Assembly: GCA_039936115.1 (NCBI GenBank)
Contig: JBDTIZ010000049.1
Coordinates: forward strand, 1-23,914
Length of the DNA: 23,914 nt
Reading direction: 5' to 3'
Source: DATIJJ01 sp039936115
GTDB lineage: Bacteria > Pseudomonadota > Gammaproteobacteria > DSM-16500
Position numbers and translations under genes: made by a program. Below the pieces are notes generated by a model. That model was given only the letters and a program-made list of their open reading frames with translations, searched no databases and was not told the DNA's origin. This document shows, in pieces, positions 1 to 7,886 of this stretch (position 1 is the stretch's first letter; each line of letters starts with the position of its first letter).

Positions 1-8
1 TGGTTATC

Positions 9-20
9 TTTTTAAAGAAC
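9..20 (-). promoter_or_regulatory. boxA-like antitermination element of an rRNA leader
   Basis: Read on the minus strand, the sequence is GTTCTTTAAAAA, close to the boxA core of rRNA leaders (TGCTCTTTAACA in E. coli). It lies about 50 nt downstream of an rRNA-type promoter and points towards the left edge. That is the arrangement expected just upstream of a 16S rRNA gene, where Nus factors load. The 16S gene itself is outside the window, so the call rests on motif plus position. Confidence 0.6.
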
Positions 21-75
21 TTGGCGTCCGTCTCAGCCCGCCTTCTGTGCAACTCAATGTGCATCAGAGAGGCGC

Positions 76-103
76 ATTCTACATCCTCTAACTTTTCTGT
101 CAA
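76..103 (-). promoter_or_regulatory. Strong rRNA-type promoter reading out of the window
   Basis: On the minus strand there is a perfect -35 TTGACA (98-103), a 16-bp spacer and -10 TAGAAT (76-81). It is followed by a GCGCC discriminator, the GC-rich kind that makes stable-RNA promoters sensitive to ppGpp. Upstream (104-135) lies an A/T-tract stretch resembling an UP element. A boxA-like sequence follows at 9-20. tyrS immediately upstream of a 16S gene is a known arrangement (Pseudomonas tyrZ-16S), which supports an rrn operon lying just left of position 1. Confidence 0.75.
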
Positions 104-141
104 CTACATTTTTAAATTAATTTTAAATATTATTGAAGCGG

Positions 142-1347
142 TTAAATACTAATCAAGCTCACTTTAGCGAACCGTCTTTTCCCTACTTGTAGAACGACCG
201 TCTGGCCTGGTGTCAGCGCCAAATTGCGGTCATTTATACGCTCGCCATCAATTCGCACCGCGCCTTGTTGCAAGTTGCGCAATGCCTCAGACGTGCTCTC
301 GGTTAAACCCGCCAGCTTGATCACATTGGCTATGAGTAATCCTTCCGGACTTGCCGATAATGTAATTTCGCGTAGATCGTCTGGCACGCCACCTTGCTGA
401 AATTGCGCAACAAAATTTTCATGGGCACGCTTTGCTTCTTCTGAATTATGAAATCGCGCAACGAGCTCTTCTGCTAATTTGAATTTGACATCGCGCGGAT
501 TCAAGCCGTTGCTCACCTCTTCGCGGAAACTTTTAATCTCCGTCAATGACCGAAAACTCACTAATTCAAAATAAATCCACATCGTTTCATCTGACAACGA
601 CATCACTTTGCCGAAAATATCATTGGGCGCATCATCAATCCCAATATAATTACCTAGTGACTTTGACATCTTTTTGATGCCATCAAGGCCCGGTAACAAT
701 GGCAGAGTAATAACGGTTTGTGGTTTTTGTCCGAAATGCTTCTGTAATTCGCGCCCCATCAACAGATTAAATTTCTGATCCGTGCCGCCCAATTCGATAT
801 CAGCTTTCATAGCCACAGAATCATAGCCTTGCAATAAAGGATACAAAAACTCATGGATAGCAATAGCGTGCCCGCCTGTATAACGTTTATGGAAATCATC
901 GCGTTCTAACATACGTGCCACGGTATGTGTTGCGGCTAGCTTGATTAAATCGACTGAAGACAGCTTATCCATCCATTCGGAGTTAAACATAATTTTGGTT
1001 TTATCTCGATCAAGCACTTTAAAGACTTGCTTAGTATAAGTCAGCGCATTCTGATCAACTTGCTCTCGCGTCAAAGGTGGGCGCGTTTCATTCTTGCCGG
1101 ACGGATCGCCAATCATGCCGGTAAAATCGCCGATTAAAAATAAAACCTCATGACCTAAGTCTTGGAATTGACGCATTTTGTTTAACAAAAGCGTATGACC
1201 CAAATGTAAATCTGGCGCGGTAGGATCAAAACCTGCTTTGACTCGCAAAGGCTTGCCTGATTTTAAACGTTCAACCAAATCAACTTCTAATAAAATTTCT
1301 TCCGTGCCACGGCGGATAATTTCTAATGATTGTTCAACCGACCCCAT
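142..1347 (-). CDS. tyrS: Tyrosyl-tRNA synthetase
   Basis: This class I aminoacyl-tRNA synthetase charges tRNA-Tyr with tyrosine in the cytoplasm. The 401-residue protein has the HIGH-type motif HLGH at residues 48-51 and a canonical KMSKS signature at 226-230 (GIKKMSKSLGN). A C-terminal S4 RNA-binding domain covers roughly residues 337-395. The KMSKS sequence and the length of about 400 residues resemble the TyrZ-type enzymes of Pseudomonas and relatives rather than E. coli TyrS. The ATG is preceded by a clear GGGGAG Shine-Dalgarno sequence. The gene is divergent from anmK and lies directly upstream of an rRNA promoter on the same strand; both neighbours resemble the Pseudomonas tyrZ locus. 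Nothing is broken. Confidence 0.96.
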   Translation of the reverse strand: MGSVEQSLEIIRRGTEEILLEVDLVERLKSGKPLRVKAGFDPTAPDLHLGHTLLLNKMRQFQDLGHEVLFLIGDFTGMIGDPSGKNETRPPLTREQVDQNALTYTKQVFKVLDRDKTKIMFNSEWMDKLSSVDLIKLAATHTVARMLERDDFHKRYTGGHAIAIHEFLYPLLQGYDSVAMKADIELGGTDQKFNLLMGRELQKHFGQKPQTVITLPLLPGLDGIKKMSKSLGNYIGIDDAPNDIFGKVMSLSDETMWIYFELVSFRSLTEIKSFREEVSNGLNPRDVKFKLAEELVARFHNSEEAKRAHENFVAQFQQGGVPDDLREITLSASPEGLLIANVIKLAGLTESTSEALRNLQQGAVRIDGERINDRNLALTPGQTVVLQVGKRRFAKVSLISI

Positions 1348-1414
1348 GTTGCTTTACTCCCCGAACAAAAGATGAAATTATGGCACAATATTATCAACAG
1401 GAAAGTACTTTAAT

Positions 1415-2509
1415 ATGCGCGACCTTTTTATTGGGCTAATGTCTGGAACAAGCGTAGATGGAATTGATGCAGCACTTGTGGACTTCACCGACGATCGGCC
1501 TAAATTCATAGGGCATTCTTACACACAATACACAGCGGATTTTCGTCAACGAATTTTAGATCTCTGCCAACCTAGTTTTGATGAAGTTAATCGCTTAGGT
1601 GAGCTAGACGTCATGTTAGGCTATCAGTTTGCCACTGCCGCCAATCTGTTACTCGCACAAACCAAAGTGAATCCTGCTGCCATTCGCGCAATCGGCAGTC
1701 ACGGACAAACCATCCGGCATCATCCAGCACGTGGTTTTACGCTGCAAATTGGAGACCCTAATACAATTGCGGCTGAAACAGGGATTACGACGGTTGCAGA
1801 CTTTAGGCGCCGTGATGTTGCTTATGGCGGGCAAGGCGCACCATTAGTGCCTGGGTTTCATCAGTCTAATTTTTCAGATGCACATGAAAACCGCGTCGTA
1901 CTAAATATCGGCGGTATCGCAAACATTACTTTATTACCCGCAGATAAAACTACACTCGTTTTTGGTTTTGACACGGGGCCAGGCAACACCCTACTTGATG
2001 CTTGGGCCGAAAAGCATTTGAATCAACCACGCGATGATGATGGCGCATGGGGAAGCAAAGGCGTTGTCCATGCTGATCTCTTGCGTCATTTACTTGATGA
2101 TGATTTTTTTAAATTACCTGCGCCCAAAAGCACGGGGCGTGAATATTTTAATTTATCTTGGTTAGCAAAATTTTCTTTGGCGTCAATAAAACCCATTGAT
2201 GTGCAAGCCACTCTAGTTGAACTCACGGCTCAAAGCATTATTGATTCGATCCAATCGCATTTTGATTCAGGCAAAATTTTAATCTGTGGCGGCGGCATAC
2301 ATAATTTATTTTTATTAAAACGATTGCGCGAAATTGGCAAAAAATATTCTATCGAATCTACACAACAATTTGGAATCAACCCTGATTGTGTTGAAGCCGT
2401 AGCTTTTGCTTGGCTAGCCAAACAAACGCTTGCCGGAAAACCTGGAAATATTACGACAGTCACTGGCGCTAAACAAGCCAGTATTCTAGGTGGCGTGTAC
2501 TATGCATAA
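1415..2509 (+). CDS. anmK: Anhydro-N-acetylmuramic acid kinase
   Basis: AnmK phosphorylates and opens 1,6-anhydro-N-acetylmuramic acid released from peptidoglycan, giving MurNAc-6-phosphate for cell-wall recycling in the cytoplasm. The 364-residue protein carries the family's ATP-binding opening MSGTSVDGID (residues 9-18). It also has the GGQGAPLVP segment (138-146), NIGGIAN (164-170) and the FDTGPGN loop around residue 186 that holds the catalytic aspartate. Length is normal. An AGGAAAG Shine-Dalgarno sequence precedes the ATG. The gene is divergent from tyrS with a 67-bp gap, a pairing also known in pseudomonads. No further murein-recycling gene is adjacent, although envC lies elsewhere in the window. 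Confidence 0.96.
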   Translation: MRDLFIGLMSGTSVDGIDAALVDFTDDRPKFIGHSYTQYTADFRQRILDLCQPSFDEVNRLGELDVMLGYQFATAANLLLAQTKVNPAAIRAIGSHGQTIRHHPARGFTLQIGDPNTIAAETGITTVADFRRRDVAYGGQGAPLVPGFHQSNFSDAHENRVVLNIGGIANITLLPADKTTLVFGFDTGPGNTLLDAWAEKHLNQPRDDDGAWGSKGVVHADLLRHLLDDDFFKLPAPKSTGREYFNLSWLAKFSLASIKPIDVQATLVELTAQSIIDSIQSHFDSGKILICGGGIHNLFLLKRLREIGKKYSIESTQQFGINPDCVEAVAFAWLAKQTLAGKPGNITTVTGAKQASILGGVYYA

Positions 2510-2513
2510 CAAA

Positions 2514-2540
2514 TGGGAACGCATGTCTCACGCGTTCCCA
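2514..2540. terminator. Hairpin between convergent genes, possible terminator
   Basis: A 9-bp perfect stem (TGGGAACGC / GCGTTCCCA) with a 9-nt loop sits between the end of anmK and the converging small gene. On the minus strand it is followed by TTTGTT, a weak U-tract. On the plus strand it is followed by an A-run rather than T's. It probably helps terminate the minus-strand transcript and stalls anmK transcription less well. Confidence 0.5.
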
Positions 2541-2548
2541 TAAAAAAA

Positions 2549-2788
2549 TTATTTTCTATTTCGAAAAGAAGGCACATACCTTTGCACAGCATTACTATGC
2601 TGCTGATCCAATATCGGATGTGATTCTAAACTATCAGCAATTAGCGCTCGATTCGAGCCCACTCTTGAGCCCCACACGTAATTGCCAGCGCTTTTCTTTG
2701 TTGTCTTATCACTTTTAAAACCCGCAAGATTTTTAGTATCACTGCGTTTTTCTTCCATTTCCGTTTTAATCTTTTTAAAAAATTTCAT
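2549..2788 (-). CDS. Small unknown basic protein
   Basis: I do not recognise this family. A start 33 bases further upstream is open, but the ATG at 2786-2788 has a good Shine-Dalgarno sequence (GAGGA, 4 nt away), so I prefer the 79-residue form beginning MKFFKKIKTEMEEKRSD. The protein is hydrophilic and lysine/arginine-rich, with a charged helical N-terminus and a basic C-terminal tail (VPSFRNRK). It has no signal peptide or membrane segment. It lies downstream of recG on the same strand with about 90 bp between them. In that gap is a 5-bp-arm palindrome (ATCAC/GTGAT) that could be a small operator. It could be a lineage-specific orphan or a small secreted protein; no function is proposed. 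Confidence 0.55.
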   Translation of the reverse strand: MKFFKKIKTEMEEKRSDTKNLAGFKSDKTTKKSAGNYVWGSRVGSNRALIADSLESHPILDQQHSNAVQRYVPSFRNRK

Positions 2789-2877
2789 AACATCCTCACT
2801 GTTGTTGAAAATACACATCACCTAAGTGATTGGATTTGCAACTTACCTCAATAAAAGTTAGGAGTAAAGTGAGTTGA

Positions 2878-4977
2878 TTAGACATGGCCAAATCGTTCAC
2901 GGTTGCCAAGCCATCGCATAATGAGTGGATCGATTAATTCTGGATATTCTTTCTGCAACACATTGGCTGCTTGTGAAACTGCTGGCAACAAATCACCATC
3001 ACGCAGCAAGTCAGCAATTCGCAATGACACATCCCCCGTCTGTCGAGTACCCAGCACTTCTCCCGGACCGCGTAATTCTAAATCGCGTTGTGCGATTTTA
3101 AATCCGTCGCTTGTTTCACGCATAACGGCTAAGCGTGCTTTTGCTAAATGAGATAGCGGTAATTGGTACAGTAACAAACAGTGACTCGCAACAGCCCCAC
3201 GCCCGATTCGACCGCGCAGCTGATGTAATTGCGCAAGCCCTAAACGTTCAGAATTTTCAATCACCATTAAGCTTGCGTTGGGCACATCAACACCTACTTC
3301 AATCACCGTTGTTGCAACCAATAAATTAAATTCGCCGGATTTGAATGAATTCATTGCTTGCTCTTTATCATGCGATTTCATTCTGCCGTGTAACAAACCA
3401 ATTTTTAATTCAGGTAGTGCAACGCGCAACTCCTCCGCTGTATTCTCAGCTGCTTTACATTGCAACACCTCGGATTCTTCAATTAATGTGCACACCCAAT
3501 AAGCCTGTCGGCCAGACGCACAGGCATCACGAATGCGTTCTAGAATTTCATCACGGCGTGAATTTGAAACAACACTAGTCGTCACCGGAATTCTGCCTGG
3601 GGGTAATTCATCGATGACTGAATAATCAAGATCAGCATACACACTCATTGCTAACGTCCGCGGAATAGGTGTTGCAGTCATGATTAATTGATGCGGACAA
3701 TTATTTTCATACATGCCTTTTTCACGCAACAAAGCACGTTGCTGCACGCCAAAGCGATGCTGCTCATCCACAATCACCAAAGCCAATTTGGAAAATTGCA
3801 CTTCTTTTTGAAAAATAGCATGCGTGCCGATCACCACCTGTGCTTCATGTTGCGCAATCGCGGCTAATGTTTCGCGTCTGGGTGCTGTTTTCATTTGCCC
3901 TGATAACATAACAACTTTAACTTTCAGTGGATTCAACCAAGATTGAAACGTACGAAAATGTTGTTCTGCCAACAATTCAGTTGGGGCAAGCACTGCTGTT
4001 TGATATCCGTTTTCAACGGCTTGCAAAATGGCAAGTGCTGCAACAACAGTTTTGCCCGAGCCCACATCACCTTGCACCAAACGCAACATGGGATGAGGCG
4101 CCGAAAGATCTGTAGCAATTTCTTCTGTCACTTTTTTTTGTGCTGCAGTTAACTTAAACGGCAATGAAGCCAGTAATTTTTTTGCAAATTTACCCGTGTT
4201 CTTTAAAGGTATCGCATGTTGTACTTGAAATGATTTTTTCAAATGCAACAAACTTAAACGATGCGCCAACAATTCTTCAAACACTAAACGCTTTTGTGAG
4301 ACATGCTGTCCTTCAACCAGCATCTCTATGGGTGCATCGGTCGGCGGACGATGCACAAATTGCAATGCGTCTTTTAGTGATGGAAAAGTCAGCTTGTGTA
4401 AAATATCCAGCGGTAATATTTCGTGAAGCGATCCGCCACTTTCAAGTAATTGCAATGCTTGATGGGTTAACTTACGCAGCATTAACTGACTTACACCTTC
4501 CGTCGCTGGATAAATCGGTGTCAGGTTTTTTTCAATCGGTAGTGTGACATCAGGCGTCATAATACGATATTCCGGATGAATCATTTCCAATCCATGTGTG
4601 CCCAAACGCACTTCGCCATAACAACGTACTCGCACCCCCGGTTGTAACGTATGACGCTGCATAGCATTGATATAAAAAAACCGCAAATGCAAACGACCGG
4701 TAGTATCTTTGACCCCAATAAAAAGTCTTGTACGTCCAATCTTGGGACTCGCTACCGTTTCAACTTCCCCTTCAACGACAACATGCTCCGCAGGAAGTAA
4801 TGTGCGGATCGGATGTACGCGAGTTCTATCTTGATAACGCATAGGCAGATGAAATAACAAATCCTGAACGTGATGAATACCGATGTGCGCCAGACGTTCA
4901 GCAATTCGTTTACCTACGCCATCTAAGTGCTGGCAAGGCAAAACACTTAAATCAACCACATTTGTTTCTTTTTTCAA
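2878..4977 (-). CDS. recG: ATP-dependent DNA helicase RecG
   Basis: RecG is a superfamily 2 DNA translocase that regresses stalled replication forks and branch-migrates Holliday junctions. The 699-residue protein has the N-terminal wedge/OB-fold region (about 60-155) and Walker A GDVGSGKT (303-310). It also has the DEQH box (404-407), TATPIPRT (434-441) and the helicase C motifs ending in QLRGRIGRG (586-594), followed by the RecG C-terminal region (ELRGPGEVLGTRQ). The start is TTG: an AGGAT Shine-Dalgarno sequence sits 6 nt before it and no better ATG is nearby. Length is normal. It stands alone in its strand block; spoT or rpoZ, common neighbours elsewhere, are absent here. Confidence 0.96.
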   Translation of the reverse strand: MKKETNVVDLSVLPCQHLDGVGKRIAERLAHIGIHHVQDLLFHLPMRYQDRTRVHPIRTLLPAEHVVVEGEVETVASPKIGRTRLFIGVKDTTGRLHLRFFYINAMQRHTLQPGVRVRCYGEVRLGTHGLEMIHPEYRIMTPDVTLPIEKNLTPIYPATEGVSQLMLRKLTHQALQLLESGGSLHEILPLDILHKLTFPSLKDALQFVHRPPTDAPIEMLVEGQHVSQKRLVFEELLAHRLSLLHLKKSFQVQHAIPLKNTGKFAKKLLASLPFKLTAAQKKVTEEIATDLSAPHPMLRLVQGDVGSGKTVVAALAILQAVENGYQTAVLAPTELLAEQHFRTFQSWLNPLKVKVVMLSGQMKTAPRRETLAAIAQHEAQVVIGTHAIFQKEVQFSKLALVIVDEQHRFGVQQRALLREKGMYENNCPHQLIMTATPIPRTLAMSVYADLDYSVIDELPPGRIPVTTSVVSNSRRDEILERIRDACASGRQAYWVCTLIEESEVLQCKAAENTAEELRVALPELKIGLLHGRMKSHDKEQAMNSFKSGEFNLLVATTVIEVGVDVPNASLMVIENSERLGLAQLHQLRGRIGRGAVASHCLLLYQLPLSHLAKARLAVMRETSDGFKIAQRDLELRGPGEVLGTRQTGDVSLRIADLLRDGDLLPAVSQAANVLQKEYPELIDPLIMRWLGNRERFGHV

Positions 4978-5108
4978 TGTTTATCCTAAGTGTGTAACTG
5001 ACTGTTGAAAGGGTATGAGTATAGTATAGAAAATCTAAAATAAAAACGTAGGGTTAATACAGTATTGTATTGGCTTTTTTACCCTGATTGACTCATTTTT
5101 TTCCCTCT

Positions 5109-5141
5109 ATTAAGGCTTCTTTAATCTTTTTTATTTAAAAT
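5109..5141 (+). promoter_or_regulatory. PmrA-like box with -10 element
   Basis: Two TTAA-centred hexamers, ATTAAG (5109-5114) and TTTAAT (5120-5125), are separated by exactly 5 nt. This matches the enterobacterial PmrA direct-repeat pattern YTTAAK-N5-YTTAAK at all but one base. Ten nt downstream is TAAAAT (5136-5141), a good -10. With no recognisable -35, the box would sit where an activator must replace it. The frameshifted gene starts 30 nt later. PmrA controls Dot/Icm components and effectors in Legionella and Coxiella. The regulator is inferred, not shown. Confidence 0.45.
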
Positions 5142-5171
5142 AGGGATACATCAAAAACGAGGCTTGCCTGC

Positions 5172-6096
5172 ATGAAGATAACGGAATTATTAGAAATAGC
5201 AAAATATGTATTATATCAAGGACAAACACTAGTTCCCTATAGCTCAAATCGTCCTGACACTCAGAATCAAACATTCCCGCGAGCATTTTGGTTAACCGCA
5301 ATGCGAGCTCGAAATGATTCAAATGGCGATCGTCAAAAAGTAATGAATTGGCGCCCAGATTTGAGCGAAGATAAGGTGGATAGCTCTTATCGCTACCGAA
5401 GAGTGCAAGAGTCTTTTTCTGGTTTTAATGGTTTTTATCCTACACTCAAAGATTGGCATGACCATCTTGAAAATTTACCTCAACGCGATCAAAAAACACA
5501 TCACAAAGATGGCACTCGATTCACGCCTCATCAAATAATAGAATCCGTCGCAAAAAATGCAGTGAAATTTGGCATCGGAAATTGTAAAGAAAATGCATGC
5601 TTAGGTTTTATTCTTTTGACAGAATATCTGGAAGGAATCCCCGAGCTATCACTCCCACCGGTACGAGAAAAAATTTCTATAGAAAATTGTATATCTACCT
5701 AAAGGCAAAGGTGATCACGGGTTTGTCGTTATCAATAGAGACAAACAAAGCACATTGAAGGACATGTCTACCTGGAATAAAGATGCCATTATTTTAGATC
5801 TTTGGATGGGCGAAGTATTGCATCTTGCAGACCACATTGGCAAAAATTCGAAATCGGATTGTTTTAACTATCTCTTGCGCTACCAAAAATATTTTACCTT
5901 TGAGATTAGTAGTTATATGGGAGTAGGGCATACCTCAAGATGGGGCGAGCATCGTCGCGCGAAAAAAGAATACACTAATTTAAGCTTTTGGACACCCTAC
6001 TATAAACTCGGCGATAAAACAGAGCTTATGCCATGGAATGAAATTGAGGTTAAGGAAGACGATGAGGCCTCGCCTGCGAAGAAACACAAATTTTAG
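5172..6096 (+). pseudogene. Frameshifted gene, putative Cys-His-Asp enzyme of effector type
   Basis: Two reading frames form one gene. The first runs 5172-5702 and the second continues from about 5683 to 6096, shifted by +1. Removing one A from the A4 run at 5683-5686 restores a continuous 307-residue protein through the junction (IEIVYLPKGKGDHGFVVINR). In that protein a GNCKENA motif (Cys138), a DHGFVV motif (His182) and an ILDLW motif (Asp209) have the order and context of a transglutaminase-like or papain-fold catalytic triad. The spacing differs from YopT-type proteases, and I do not recognise the family. There is no signal peptide; a GAGG Shine-Dalgarno sequence lies 10 nt before the ATG. 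A PmrA-like box precedes it, which would suit a Dot/Icm effector. The shift could be genuine decay, a phase-variable run or a sequencing error. The TTG-initiated second frame is not a separate gene. Confidence 0.6.
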
Positions 6097-6161
6097 GTGT
6101 CTGTTTAGAATCGCATATGGGTCATTCTAAACATAATCAAGCATTCGACAAACATTAGAGG

Positions 6162-6186
6162 CAGGATAGAGACTAGCTCTATCCTG
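6162..6186. terminator. Bidirectional hairpin terminator
   Basis: A perfect 10-bp stem (CAGGATAGAG / CTCTATCCTG) with a 5-nt loop lies between the converging frameshifted gene and the 364-residue gene. It is followed on the plus strand by a short TTT. A weaker hairpin (TTTAGAAT/ATTCTAAA) precedes it at about 6105-6132. Confidence 0.6.
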
Positions 6187-6209
6187 TTTGGCAGGGAGAT
6201 TTAACGTTA

Positions 6210-7304
6210 TTAACTAGGACCAAACATTCCGGGTGGAAAGACAGGAGAATCATCACCGGCTGTGTTGTGTACAGCCATTGCAGCTGCGGGAGTTGAGGGG
6301 TTAGAGTGGACTGGTGGGTGGAACAAACTTTTTTGGCTAAGTCTTGTGTATTTGGTTTCTTTTTTAATTTTTCTTCGAGGCTGGATTTTAACTTTTGGCA
6401 CTGTGATAGTTAAATCACACAAAGAGGGTACTCGCTTAGCTGTATTTGATACATGGGATTGGATGCTTGCTTCTTTAACGACATTGGCAGATTTCATAAG
6501 TCCATTAAAAATTTCAAGTGTCTCAATCATTTTACGCATAAACGTATTTATTTTATCAAGCGTAGGCTCAACCTGTATTTCTAAATTTTTTTCTGTAGAT
6601 TGCGCAACACTCACTTGGTTGGGCATTAACGCAAAAAGGAATCTTGCAACCACAGCAAGACGCGGCTGCATACTTGCTTGAATAATCATTTCAAGCAATT
6701 TAAATGAAGCAAGCTCGAGATCCTGATGAACAACTTCTTCTTTATTTTGTTCATTTTCAATTTTAGTTTTAATTTTGTTAACAAATTCTTTTAGTTTTAT
6801 ACATACGTTGGCGGATCGTTCGCATAACTGAATATAATCCTGATCTGTATTGAACTTTCCTTTAAGCTCAACAAGTTTTTCATACTCGCCTAACAAGTGA
6901 TCTAGCAGAGCGTGATAATCTGCTTCAAGATTCGCATTAAAATCTCTAGTTAACGTAACCCACACACTACTTTTTCCAAGGTCGCTACTATCGACTTTTT
7001 CTTCGCCTGTTTGTTTTAATTCATCAACTGAGGTTACGGTTAGGGAAGCTTCTCGTCTTTTGCTGGCCTCTTCTTCAAAAGAGCGGCATAGCGTTTGTAA
7101 TTTAACTTGATATTGTTCTAATTCGGATATTTCAATAAAGGGAGCTGGCTTAACAACAGCTGCTACAGATTTATATTCGGATGTTGCGGAACTGGATTGC
7201 ACAGGTTGAGAGGGTGATTGATCTTCTTTAACTGTAGTTGTTTGAGTTTCTGCTGATTTTTCTGCAGTCGCACCCCAAATCATTCTTGCAAGAGAAGCTA
7301 ACAT
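6210..7304 (-). CDS. Unknown 364-residue helical protein, candidate Dot/Icm effector
   Basis: I do not recognise this protein. It has a short hydrophobic N-terminus, then a Ser/Thr/Gln-rich low-complexity stretch (about 15-45). A long, mostly helical charged region follows (about 60-285), with coiled-coil-like segments around 125-195. The C-terminus is very basic (PRRKIKKETK near 315) and ends proline-rich (VFPPGMFGPS). It has no clear signal peptide or transmembrane domain. The start is well supported by AAGGAGT six nt upstream. The gene is preceded by a perfect PmrA-type box (7368-7384) and a -10 (7351-7356). It converges on the frameshifted gene, with a shared terminator. The lone-transcript architecture, the eukaryote-like low-complexity composition and the PmrA box are typical of effectors in Legionellales, but no enzymatic motif is visible. 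Confidence 0.7.
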   Translation of the reverse strand: MLASLARMIWGATAEKSAETQTTTVKEDQSPSQPVQSSSATSEYKSVAAVVKPAPFIEISELEQYQVKLQTLCRSFEEEASKRREASLTVTSVDELKQTGEEKVDSSDLGKSSVWVTLTRDFNANLEADYHALLDHLLGEYEKLVELKGKFNTDQDYIQLCERSANVCIKLKEFVNKIKTKIENEQNKEEVVHQDLELASFKLLEMIIQASMQPRLAVVARFLFALMPNQVSVAQSTEKNLEIQVEPTLDKINTFMRKMIETLEIFNGLMKSANVVKEASIQSHVSNTAKRVPSLCDLTITVPKVKIQPRRKIKKETKYTRLSQKSLFHPPVHSNPSTPAAAMAVHNTAGDDSPVFPPGMFGPS

Positions 7305-7350
7305 GAAACACTCCTTATTTCAGTCATGACAAACGCAGCAAAGAGACAAA

Positions 7351-7384
7351 AGTGTACCTGAGTAAAGCTTAAGAAAATCTTAAG
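7351..7384 (-). promoter_or_regulatory. Perfect PmrA-type tandem box and -10 of the 364-residue gene
   Basis: On the minus strand, CTTAAG-ATTTT-CTTAAG (7368-7384) fits the YTTAAK-N5-YTTAAK PmrA consensus at every defined base. Eleven nt downstream is TACACT (7351-7356), a plausible -10, with no separate -35. The leader is then about 40 nt and ends in a strong Shine-Dalgarno sequence. This is the geometry of PmrA-activated promoters. The hexamers are themselves palindromic, so orientation alone is not informative. Confidence 0.6.
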
Positions 7385-7489
7385 AGAAACAAGAAATAAT
7401 GACACATCTCTGCACAGAATAATAAAATTAAGTTTTCTTTTGTGCGATACGAGTTTTTAATTTTACCGTGAATGTTTTTATGGAACTGA

Positions 7490-7518
7490 TTGACAAGAAA
7501 AACCTGACTCAGTAAAGT
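7490..7518 (+). promoter_or_regulatory. Sigma-70 promoter of tRNA-Leu
   Basis: Perfect -35 TTGACA (7490-7495), 17-bp spacer and -10 TAAAGT (7513-7518), followed by a GC-containing discriminator GCCTCTC. The tRNA begins 13 nt after the -10, so the 5' leader is only a few nucleotides long. Confidence 0.8.
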
Positions 7519-7531
7519 GCCTCTCTTCATT

Positions 7532-7615
7532 GCCGAGATGGTGAAACTGGTAGACACGCAAGCTTCAGGTGCTTGTGGGGGAAACCCTGTGGAGGTTCGA
7601 GTCCTCTTCTCGGCA
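7532..7615 (+). tRNA. tRNA-Leu (anticodon CAG)
   Basis: This 84-nt tRNA decodes CUG. The acceptor stem is GCCGAGA/TCTCGGC with discriminator A. The anticodon stem CAAGC/GCTTG encloses the loop TTCAGGT with anticodon CAG at 7566-7568. A long class II variable arm (around TGTGGGGGAAACCCTGT) identifies it as leucine. The T-arm contains GGTTCGAGTCC. The CCA end is not encoded (next bases TAT) and must be added by CCA-transferase. It is transcribed alone from its own promoter. Confidence 0.95.
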
Positions 7616-7716
7616 TATTAAAATCTTTGCTCGCACCACGGCCTGAAGATCGACACCTATTTTCCTTTCTACAAATCAAAACAGATGCGAAGTTAATTGG
7701 ATTCCGCGGACAAGCT

Positions 7717-7860
7717 GGCGCTGTTGTAGACTTTCTTGCTTTTATAGGGGCGAACCTGTGTGTTCGCCCTCTCTATCGAAGAAATAATATTGCATATTTA
7801 GGCCGCTGGGCGAACACACAGGTTCGCCCCTACAAAAGCAAAAAAATCTGCAACAACGCC
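7717..7860. repeat. MITE-like 144-bp element with 53-bp inverted repeats
   Basis: Two 53-bp arms (7717-7769 and 7808-7860) are inverted copies of each other with only a handful of mismatches, separated by a 38-bp AT-rich spacer. Each arm's inner end carries the palindrome GGGGCGAAC-ctgtgt-GTTCGCCC, so the element could fold as a giant cruciform or as two small hairpins. The palindrome recurs at 23322-23349 and, degenerate, at 21238-21261. There is no coding capacity. The rest of 7616-7954 holds only this element, a second hairpin and unremarkable sequence. Confidence 0.75.
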
Positions 7861-7886
7861 GGACAAGTGTGAGACGATGGCGAACA

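Noticed and set aside
4164..4547. 127-residue open frame on the plus strand inside recG
   Set aside because: It lies wholly within the conserved recG coding sequence on the other strand and has no recognisable features.
5755..6096. Separate 113-residue gene starting at a TTG
   Set aside because: The frame is open upstream to 5683 and continues the preceding protein naturally; no ribosome-binding site at the TTG. It is the 3' part of one frameshifted gene.
6262..6681. 139-residue hydrophobic open frame on the plus strand
   Set aside because: It is antisense to the 364-residue gene, which has a far better ribosome-binding site and promoter; no sign of its own initiation.
7573..7872. Open frames overlapping the tRNA and inverted-repeat element
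   Set aside because: They start inside tRNA-Leu or run through the palindromic repeat on either strand and have no Shine-Dalgarno sequence or family resemblance; non-coding.
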